The translations under genes were made by a program, and so were the position numbers. From assembly GCA_016206745.1 (NCBI GenBank), contig JACQQW010000186.1, forward strand, positions 1 through 5,335: a stretch of 5,335 nt of DNA, read 5' to 3'. This stretch comes from Candidatus Omnitrophota bacterium (GTDB lineage: Bacteria > Omnitrophota > Gorgyraeia > Zapsychrales > Fredricksoniimonadaceae). Below, piece after piece: positions 1 to 4,817 of the stretch. The notes under the pieces are model-generated. The model ran no database searches and was not told the origin of the DNA. It saw nothing but the letters and a program-made list of their open reading frames with translations. The stretch's first letter is position 1. The number at the start of each line of letters is the position of its first letter.

Positions 1-879
1 CCGTCGAGGCATTGGCAGCATCTTGAGAAATAAAAGAATCATGAAAGCCACGATGCCAACATTAAATCCCGATATTGCTATTATGTGAGCAACTCCCGAG
101 AGCCGGAACAATTGAAATATATCTTTGGGAATATCGTAGCGATCACCGAGGATAAAAGCCTGCATAATGCCCGCTTTTTCTTTCTGTAAATATTTATAAA
201 AGATGCGATTCAAACGATGTTTCAAACGAAGCGACAAATCCATAATAGGATTACCTTGTTTTCGTTTGAGTGTCTCTGCCCGACCATCTTTCTTAATACT
301 AAAAATAAATGTTATTCCCTGCCGCTCCAAATAATCTCGATAGGAAGAGCTGCTCCCGTTTTTGGTCATAGCGAATGGTCGATGTAATTTCCCTTCTAAT
401 ATCAAATGGTCCCCATATTGAATATTGGCAGCTCGGAAAATATTAACTAAGACTAGCCCGCTCTTTGCTTGCCATTCTTCACCAGATTTCATTCGCTTGA
501 CTTGCAGAGCAAATACGGTCTTCATGCCATTGAAATATTTCCGAGGCTCAACATCGGAAACAACAATTCCTTCCAGCATGGCATTTTGCCGGGCCTCGTA
601 ATAAAGATAACTGATGTGATTAAAGGGAAGTGTCTGATAATGCTTGGAATGAACCCAGCCTAACAATAGGACGGTTATCAACAGAAAGAATGTTGAAATC
701 TTATTCCTGCTGTTAAGAAGACTTAGGCTTAAGGATACCGCCGTCAATACAAGGAGCAGCAACAACGGAAGGTTGAAATATAGGTTTAGAATAATCCCTA
801 AGCAAAAGCTAATACAAATCACTACTAACGGGCGGTGAGTATGAGTTGATGGAGATACGGTTGTTTCAAATAAATTCAC
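1..879 (-). CDS. comEC: ComEC/Rec2-type DNA uptake channel, N-terminal part (3' end outside window)
   Basis: This is the polytopic inner-membrane protein that passes single-stranded DNA into the cytoplasm during natural transformation. The frame is open from position 879 to the window edge, 293 codons, while full-length ComEC proteins are usually about 700-800 residues. Three hydrophobic segments lie near residues 17-33, 34-53 and 60-73. A soluble DUF4131-like region follows at about 80-230. The start of the Competence domain is unmistakable: LSGVAHIIAISGFNVGIVAF at 260-279 matches the family signature SGxxHxxAISGxxVG. The chosen start is GTG at 879, with GTGAGG nine bases upstream. An in-frame ATG at 921 would overlap the end of comEA by 16 bases and add 14 residues, and GTG at 894 is also possible. 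It sits directly behind comEA, the usual competence pairing. Base composition is clearly more AT-rich than endoQ and the helicase. The metal-dependent C-terminal domain cannot be assessed here. Confidence 0.93.
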   Translation of the reverse strand, partial: MNLFETTVSPSTHTHRPLVVICISFCLGIILNLYFNLPLLLLLVLTAVSLSLSLLNSRNKISTFFLLITVLLLGWVHSKHYQTLPFNHISYLYYEARQNAMLEGIVVSDVEPRKYFNGMKTVFALQVKRMKSGEEWQAKSGLVLVNIFRAANIQYGDHLILEGKLHRPFAMTKNGSSSSYRDYLERQGITFIFSIKKDGRAETLKRKQGNPIMDLSLRLKHRLNRIFYKYLQKEKAGIMQAFILGDRYDIPKDIFQLFRLSGVAHIIAISGFNVGIVAFMILLFLKMLPMPRR

Positions 880-905
880 AAGAAAATTCCTCACTTCCCT
901 TTTAT

Positions 906-1256
906 TCAAAACTCCTGCCATGTTTCTCTATAATAGCGCTGAATTCTGACAAGGTTCCTGGGCGTGACTCCTTTGACTTTTCGCAATGCTTCCAAACTGG
1001 AGAATGGGCCGTGCCGGGCGCGGTACTCGACGATATTTTGCGCGGTCTTTGGGCCTATGCCGGGGACTTTGTCCAAGGCCTGTGCCGTGGAAGTATTAAT
1101 GTCCGGCGGATGCGGCCTGGTTTTTGTTCCGGCGGTTTTGACCCAGCGCAGCGTGCGGGCATCGCGGTTAAAAGCATAGTGGACCACCGATCCAACCAGA
1201 CATACAGTCAAAAATCCGGCCAATACGGATCTTTCCTGAGGAGTTAAATGAAACAT
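906..1256 (-). CDS. comEA: ComEA-type helix-hairpin-helix DNA-binding competence protein
   Basis: ComEA is a membrane-anchored receptor that binds incoming double-stranded DNA and hands it to ComEC. The 116-residue product has one N-terminal membrane anchor (about residues 9-29, ending before N30-R31-D32) and a short linker rich in Lys, Arg and Pro (about 30-51). A tandem helix-hairpin-helix domain at 52-109 follows. Its first hairpin is DKVPGIGPKTAQNI (62-75), preceded by the family-typical DINTSTAQAL. The second is LRKVKGVTPRNLVRI (91-105). The size and anchor-linker-HhH order fit short ComEA proteins. The start is ATG 1256. No good Shine-Dalgarno sequence precedes it, so the start rests on the membrane segment that follows. 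The stop lies 26 bases before the chosen comEC start. It probably forms a comEA-comEC unit with a promoter near the end of the helicase gene. A secreted HhH protein outside competence is less likely given the ComEC neighbour. Confidence 0.93.
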   Translation of the reverse strand: MFHLTPQERSVLAGFLTVCLVGSVVHYAFNRDARTLRWVKTAGTKTRPHPPDINTSTAQALDKVPGIGPKTAQNIVEYRARHGPFSSLEALRKVKGVTPRNLVRIQRYYRETWQEF

Positions 1257-1288
1257 GGGACTATAAAATGGGGGAAATTAATTTAAAG

Positions 1289-1305
1289 GGCCATGGGGGA
1301 TGGCC
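1289..1305. repeat. Short perfect inverted repeat (GGCCAT / ATGGCC) in the helicase-comEA gap
   Basis: Two 6-base arms, GGCCAT at 1289-1294 and ATGGCC at 1300-1305, flank a loop of five G on the plus strand. An outer TTAA pair could lengthen the stem across small bulges. On the minus strand the hairpin falls in the presumed 5' leader of comEA. No run of T follows directly, so it is not a convincing intrinsic terminator. It may be a leader hairpin or an operator. Confidence 0.35.
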
Positions 1306-1320
1306 GTTAAGAATGAAAAT

Positions 1321-1349
1321 AGTTTAAACCATGGACGGGTAAAAGTCAA
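1321..1349 (-). promoter_or_regulatory. Candidate sigma-70-type promoter for comEA-comEC
   Basis: On the minus strand TTGACT (1349-1344) matches the -35 consensus at five of six bases. It is followed after exactly 17 bases by TAAACT (1326-1321), which matches the -10 consensus at four of six. Transcription would begin near 1314 and include the 1289-1305 hairpin before the comEA ATG at 1256. The -35 element overlaps the stop codon of the helicase gene. This would uncouple the competence genes from the repair genes. The -10 match is moderate, and such matches can arise by chance in AT-rich gaps. Confidence 0.4.
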
Positions 1350-2845
1350 AACAATTGCATTTGCCCGTCATCGACGGGTGATTTCTTTTGCGCTCTTTTA
1401 CGCAAATGGGCGGCTTCGTGCGCTTTGAGTTCTTCCTCGATGTCCGATAAAAACGGTGACGGCCCATAAGACAGGGTCTTTCCATACAATTGCCGGCGGC
1501 CGGCGCGGGTCAGATACAAACACTCCCTGGCACGGGTCATGCCGACATAAAACAGGCGGCGCTCTTCTTCCAAGTCTCCCTTCATCCCTTCAATATCCAA
1601 AGGCAGGAGATGGTCCTCGCATCCAATGATAAAAACAACCGGAAATTCCAGCCCCTTGGCCGCATGCAAAGTCAATAAAGATACTTTCTCCACTGTATAA
1701 TCGAGGGCCTCTTCGTATTGCCCCAGGGCAGCTTCATCGGAATATTCTTCCGGCTTGGGCGCCTTGGCGGACACCTGATAAGGGACGCCCAAATGGTCAA
1801 GCGCTTGGGCCAAAACACGGCGCTGGGCGTTAAGCCGGTACAGGATCGCAATATCTCCGAAGGAACGCTGAGCGCCGGCAGCCGACAACATGTCCATGCC
1901 GCCGACCATTTTTTCGATTTGCCCGGCCACATAATCCGCCTCTGCCCTGTCGGCAGAAGCACAATGTATTACCAATTTGCCTTCACTATAAATCCTCGCG
2001 ACGGGCTGGAAATTTGGGGACATGCGCCTTTTTTCGGTGCTTGTCCCCAAATTTTCAATCACCTGGCGGCTGGCCGTCAATAAGTTTGGGGATGAACGGT
2101 AATTCTCATTCAAATGCAATTTGACCGCTCCGGGAAAATCGTCCGTGAAGCGGTGGAACAATTTGACCTCACAGCCGCGAAAGCCGTATATGGATTGATC
2201 AGGATCGCCGATGGCAGTGGCCGTTCCGGCGTCCCCCACCAGCGCTTTTAATAAAGCATTTTGGATAATATTAATATCCTGATATTCATCCACAAAAATA
2301 TGGCGGTATTGCCGCCGGATTGCGGCAGCGGTATGTTCATCTTCCAGCACAATAAGCGTTTCACGCATAATATCATCGAAGTCAATCAAATTATTCTGGC
2401 GCAAAGCGCGTTGATAGGCCTTATACCCTTCATCCGGATCAATCACTAATTGCGTGGATTTCATTAAACTGATGCGCTCAAGCACATCCTTGTTAAACCC
2501 CTGAATGTCCCCGGGAGAAGCTATTTTAAAATCCTTAGGCAGGGCGGTTTTCTGCCAATGTTCCCGCAGCAGCGTTAAACAAAAAGCGTGAAAGGTGCCG
2601 GTAAAAACCTGACGCTGGGACACGCCCAAGGCCATGAGCCGGTCCTTCATTTGAACCGCGGCTTTATTGGTAAAAGTGATCGCCAGGATGTTCTCATCTG
2701 ATTTTAAACAAGGGATGGTTCGCGCGATGCGGTGTATTAAGGTGTGGGTCTTTCCTGTGCCGGGCCCGGCGACAATCAGCGCGTGCCCGCCGGTGTAATC
2801 CACAGCCCGCTGCTGGGCAGCGTTTAAATGGTCAGGTTTGTGCAT
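1346..2845 (-). CDS. UvrD/PcrA-like superfamily 1A DNA helicase, short form lacking the 2B subdomain
   Basis: An ATP-driven 3'-5' DNA translocase or helicase in family terms. The motifs occur in order: Q-motif glutamine near residue 11 or 12, Walker A AGPGTGKT (26-33), motif Ia AITFTNKAA (55-63), TGTFHAF (82-88), Walker B FVDEYQD (184-190), motif III GDPDQSIYGFRG (213-224), motif IV LNENYRS (245-251), motif IVa DIAILYRLNAQRRVL (331-345), motif V TLHAAKGLEF (392-401) and motif VI EERRLFYVGMTRAR (427-440). At 499 residues it is much shorter than UvrD or PcrA (about 650-730). The loss falls between motifs IVa and V, where roughly 28 residues (359-387) replace the 2B subdomain of about 170-180. 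The C-terminus ends QMQLF, a beta-clamp-binding-type motif. The start is ATG 2845, since an in-frame TAG lies at 2875 upstream. No Shine-Dalgarno sequence is visible. It lies 30 bases behind endoQ in the same frame. No gene symbol is given because it is not a standard UvrD orthologue. Confidence 0.93.
   Translation of the reverse strand: MHKPDHLNAAQQRAVDYTGGHALIVAGPGTGKTHTLIHRIARTIPCLKSDENILAITFTNKAAVQMKDRLMALGVSQRQVFTGTFHAFCLTLLREHWQKTALPKDFKIASPGDIQGFNKDVLERISLMKSTQLVIDPDEGYKAYQRALRQNNLIDFDDIMRETLIVLEDEHTAAAIRRQYRHIFVDEYQDINIIQNALLKALVGDAGTATAIGDPDQSIYGFRGCEVKLFHRFTDDFPGAVKLHLNENYRSSPNLLTASRQVIENLGTSTEKRRMSPNFQPVARIYSEGKLVIHCASADRAEADYVAGQIEKMVGGMDMLSAAGAQRSFGDIAILYRLNAQRRVLAQALDHLGVPYQVSAKAPKPEEYSDEAALGQYEEALDYTVEKVSLLTLHAAKGLEFPVVFIIGCEDHLLPLDIEGMKGDLEEERRLFYVGMTRARECLYLTRAGRRQLYGKTLSYGPSPFLSDIEEELKAHEAAHLRKRAQKKSPVDDGQMQLF
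2010..2054. repeat. 13-base perfect inverted repeat inside the helicase gene, REP-like
   Basis: The left arm AAATTTGGGGACA (2010-2022) and the right arm TGTCCCCAAATTT (2042-2054) are exact reverse complements around a 19-base loop. The structure encodes helicase residues of about 264-279, between motifs IV and IVa, without breaking the frame. A perfect 13-base stem inside coding sequence is unusual. The GGGGACA core is shared with the hairpin at 2857-2877. This resembles a dispersed palindromic (REP/MITE) element carried within a gene, but only two related copies are visible here. Confidence 0.6.
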
Positions 2846-2852
2846 GAGAGAT

Positions 2853-2877
2853 AAAAAATAGGGCGCTGTCCCCTATT
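2853..2877 (-). terminator. Terminator-like hairpin between endoQ and the helicase gene
   Basis: On the minus strand a 7-base stem, AATAGGG (2877-2871) and CCCTATT (2863-2857), closes a loop GACAGCG and runs straight into a T tract (2858-2853). The stem begins inside the endoQ stop codon (2878-2876) and the T tract ends only seven bases before the helicase ATG. It has the form of an intrinsic terminator or attenuator that would lower helicase expression relative to endoQ. With only three G-C pairs it may be leaky. It also carries the GGGGACA core seen in the palindrome at 2010-2054, so a REP-like origin is possible. Confidence 0.5.
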
Positions 2878-4162
2878 AAAATAAGGCCAATTGCTTGTCG
2901 ATGGCTTTGCGCTCTTTATCGGAGAAAATTTTAATGGTGCCGTATTCGCCGTCATAGCCGGCGGCGATTTCGACTTTACCCTGGCGCATGCGGGCGATGC
3001 CCTCGGCAATCACATCGCCGGCCGATTCTTTGACCCGCTCAATGGAGGCATCACAAAGTATATAAAACTCATTGCCGATGGATGACAACATGTTCCCAAA
3101 AACTTGTTCAACCGCCCTGGAGGACGGACCGACTCCTTTGGCCTCGCCAATCACTTCCGGCAAAGGCACCAAGCTTTTATACGGACGCCAGCGCGGGGGT
3201 TTCTTACCTTCCTGGCGGTCGGCCAACTCCTCCACCCGGGCCATGACCCCAACGGTCACCGGCTTGCCGCAAACCGGGCACAGCCCCTTATTCTTGATGG
3301 TCTCCTGCGGATGCAAGCGGGCCTGGCAATTGCGGTGGCCGTCATAATGGTATTTGCCCTCTTCGGGAAAGAACTCCAGTGTCGCCAACAACCCTTTATC
3401 TTCGGAATTTTTAAGGGCATTATAAATCCCGCGGTACGAAAACTCCGTATCAAATAAATTCGCTTCCCGCCCTAATTTAGCCGGCGAATGCGCGTCGGAA
3501 TTAGACACTAAAATAAAAGGATCTAATTGTTTCAACCGCCAGTTCATCAGCGGGTCCGAGGACAAACCGGTCTCGACCGCATAAATATGCGGCGTCAGGT
3601 CCGCGAAACAATCTTCCATCCGGTCAAACCCGCCCATGGAACCCAACGCCGAGAACCAGGGTGTCCAGATGTGCGCCGGCACGAATAAATTCATCGGATC
3701 CGCTTCCAGAGCGATTTCCAGTAAATCGCGCGAATCCAGCCCCAGGATGGGACGCCCGTCGGACTTGATATTACCGATGGCATCCAATTTGGCCTGCACC
3801 TTACGGGCGGCCTCAAAAGAAGGAAACCAAATCAAATTGTGCACCTTACGGACTTTATCCAGGCGTTTATAAATGTTGGAAATCTCGACTGTGAGCATAA
3901 ACCGCACCGGCCCGCGGCAGGCCGCAGGCACATGCGCGTCCATGGGCTTGGCAAACTTGTCTTTAAGTTTAAACAACCCTTCTTCAGCAGGTTCAAGTTT
4001 TTCCTCGATTTCTTTAAGCCATTGCGGGTGCACGCAATCACCGGTACCAACGACCGCAATGCCCTTCAACTGGGCCCACAAATACAAATGTTCCAGGTCT
4101 AAATTCCTGGCGGTGGCGCGGGAATAATGGGAATGGACGTGCAGGTCGGCGGTGAATTTCAT
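2876..4162 (-). CDS. endoQ: Endonuclease Q (PHP-domain repair nuclease for deaminated DNA)
   Basis: EndoQ nicks DNA on the 5' side of uracil, hypoxanthine, xanthine or abasic sites and starts repair of deamination damage. The 428 residues are about family length. An N-terminal PHP metal site is well preserved: DLHVHSHYS (6-14, with D6, H8, H10), GTGDCVHP (39-46, with D42, H45), E93 in TVEIS, H108, H164 in PAHIWTPWFS, and D223 and H225 in SNSDAHS. A zinc-binding region follows, C279 then CPVC (295-298), with H276 and H284 nearby. A C-terminal domain with GVGPSSRAVEQVF (343-355) and AAGYDGEYGTIKIF (400-413) is typical of the TIGR00375/COG1379 family. It ends QLALF, a sliding-clamp-binding motif. 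The start is ATG 4162, placing DLHVH at residue 6 as expected. No clear Shine-Dalgarno sequence is present. The upstream pseudogene stop lies three bases away. The helicase gene follows after 30 bases. Confidence 0.92.
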   Translation of the reverse strand: MKFTADLHVHSHYSRATARNLDLEHLYLWAQLKGIAVVGTGDCVHPQWLKEIEEKLEPAEEGLFKLKDKFAKPMDAHVPAACRGPVRFMLTVEISNIYKRLDKVRKVHNLIWFPSFEAARKVQAKLDAIGNIKSDGRPILGLDSRDLLEIALEADPMNLFVPAHIWTPWFSALGSMGGFDRMEDCFADLTPHIYAVETGLSSDPLMNWRLKQLDPFILVSNSDAHSPAKLGREANLFDTEFSYRGIYNALKNSEDKGLLATLEFFPEEGKYHYDGHRNCQARLHPQETIKNKGLCPVCGKPVTVGVMARVEELADRQEGKKPPRWRPYKSLVPLPEVIGEAKGVGPSSRAVEQVFGNMLSSIGNEFYILCDASIERVKESAGDVIAEGIARMRQGKVEIAAGYDGEYGTIKIFSDKERKAIDKQLALF

Positions 4163-4165
4163 GGC

Positions 4166-4249
4166 TTATGAATTTTGTAAAACAGCTTTGCGCTGAATAC
4201 GTTCAATCAATGCGTGGTCAATGCTGATTTCAACATCATTGCCGTCCTA
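4166..4249 (-). pseudogene. Decayed fragment of a 4818-5335-type C-terminal domain
   Basis: Read on the minus strand, this stretch encodes DGNDVEISIDHALIERIQR and ends KAVLQNS with TAA at 4168-4166. It aligns without gaps to DGKGVEINVDRAMIERIRR (residues 108-126 of the protein at 4818-5335), with 12 of 19 positions identical. The codon for the lysine before DG is TAG (4249-4247), and no start codon is in frame, so it cannot be made as a protein. It also lacks the SLTPVIFR segment that follows in the intact copy. The similarity is at protein level with many synonymous changes, so this is an old relative, not a recent duplication. Its stop lies three bases before the endoQ ATG, as if this gene once preceded endoQ in an operon. 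Confidence 0.7.
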
Positions 4250-4251
4250 AT

Positions 4252-4464
4252 CTATTGGGCAACGGTTTCAAAAGCCACTTTTAATTGATCAGGCTTTGTT
4301 ACTTCGAAATTCAATTTCTCAAAACCTAACACATGTCCAGCTTTGTCCTTCATTAATATGATCTCTTCGGATGTTTCCTGGCAGACATATTCCTTTTTTG
4401 GCTCTCCGAACCAAACAGTGAGCGTGTTGCCTGCATGATCGTAAAATACTTTCACTTGGGCCAT
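4252..4464 (-). CDS. DUF2283 small protein, likely antitoxin-like partner
   Basis: This 70-residue protein has the DUF2283 pattern: an opening KVFYDHAGNTLTVWF (residues 4-18), a middle beta hairpin ending EEIILMKDKAGHVLGFEKLNF (about 33-53) that matches the family's G-x-V-x-G-x-E-x-L core, and a short tail. The biochemical role of the family is not established, although its members are often found beside small nuclease-like or DUF4258 proteins. The start at ATG 4464 is well supported by AGGAG at 4476-4472, seven bases upstream. This is the clearest ribosome binding site in the window. A longer in-frame reading to 4554 lies entirely inside the upstream gene and is rejected. It overlaps that gene by 13 bases, which implies translational coupling. 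An antitoxin role is inferred from this arrangement only. Confidence 0.82.
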   Translation of the reverse strand: MAQVKVFYDHAGNTLTVWFGEPKKEYVCQETSEEIILMKDKAGHVLGFEKLNFEVTKPDQLKVAFETVAQ

Positions 4465-4778
4465 ATTTTTTCTCCTGCCTTTATGACATCTGTAGGATAA
4501 GCTGTTATCAAAAATCCTGCGCCAGTAGTTTTCTTGCTCACAGCGCAAACCCATCTGCCCTTACGCTGAGTCTTATAAAAAAGATAAACGGACTGGTCTG
4601 ATTTACTGCGCCGGATTTCTTCAGGATGCTCAAGAGCAGCTTTGACTTCCTTTTCATGTCCAGCCATGACCGGATGCTTTATACTAATAATGATTTGCCA
4701 ATACGAACGAGTGACGTGCACATGAAAACCAAGCGGTGTTACAGCATCAAACAAAACGTCCTTTGACTGCTTCTTCAT
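4452..4778 (-). CDS. Small nuclease/toxin-like protein (RelE/Barnase-like fold suspected)
   Basis: This 108-residue protein has a pattern I associate with small phage- or toxin-type RNase-like families (BECR-type or DUF4258-like). It has a beta strand then HPVMAGHEKEVKAALEHP (35-52), IRRSKSDQSVYLFYK (55-69), a strand RWVCAVSK (75-82) and LITAYPTD (90-97) near the end. The order of a histidine-containing helix, an arginine-rich turn, a Y/K strand and a terminal T-A-Y strand fits that group. Candidate active residues are H35, H41, R56, R57 and T92. These assignments are inference, not recognised catalytic residues. The start is ATG 4778, with no Shine-Dalgarno sequence but a palindrome just upstream. 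It overlaps the DUF2283 gene by 13 bases, as toxin-antitoxin pairs often do. No signal peptide or membrane segment is seen, so it is presumably cytoplasmic. Confidence 0.75.
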   Translation of the reverse strand: MKKQSKDVLFDAVTPLGFHVHVTRSYWQIIISIKHPVMAGHEKEVKAALEHPEEIRRSKSDQSVYLFYKTQRKGRWVCAVSKKTTGAGFLITAYPTDVIKAGEKIWPK

Positions 4779-4785
4779 GAAAATA

Positions 4786-4799
4786 GAATATCATTATTC
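4786..4799. promoter_or_regulatory. Palindrome upstream of the toxin-antitoxin-like pair, possible operator
   Basis: GAATA and TATTC form a perfect 5-base inverted repeat around a 4-base centre, seven bases before the ATG at 4778. It lies in the 39-base AT-rich gap after the upstream stop codon. TATTCT inside it could serve as a -10 element. Toxin-antitoxin modules are commonly repressed through short palindromes in this position. The repeat is short and AT-rich, so chance is a real alternative. Confidence 0.3.
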
Positions 4800-4817
4800 A
4801 GTGAATATTTCCATTAC

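Noticed and set aside
469..663. 64-codon plus-strand open frame in the comEC region
   Set aside because: The minus strand here is a continuous ComEC frame with DUF4131-like content. The plus-strand peptide has no supporting site or motif.
846..1247. 133-codon open frame on the plus strand
   Set aside because: It lies opposite comEA and the comEC start, shows no family pattern, and comEA has clear HhH motifs and a membrane anchor.
1323..1330. GTTTAAAC palindrome before comEA
   Set aside because: An 8-base AT-rich palindrome is expected by chance and overlaps a plausible -10 element. There is no evidence of an operator.
1718..2083. 121-codon open frame on the plus strand
   Set aside because: It lies antisense to helicase motifs IVa to V and has no recognisable protein features.
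3104..3457. Plus-strand open frame of 117 codons, and another overlapping it at 3072-3347
   Set aside because: Both are antisense to the EndoQ zinc-binding and C-terminal region. They exist because of the GC-rich codon pattern of endoQ.
4465..4554. 30-codon N-terminal extension of the DUF2283 protein
   Set aside because: It overlaps the upstream gene in another frame and has no ribosome binding site, while the internal ATG 4464 has AGGAG at ideal spacing and starts where the family starts.
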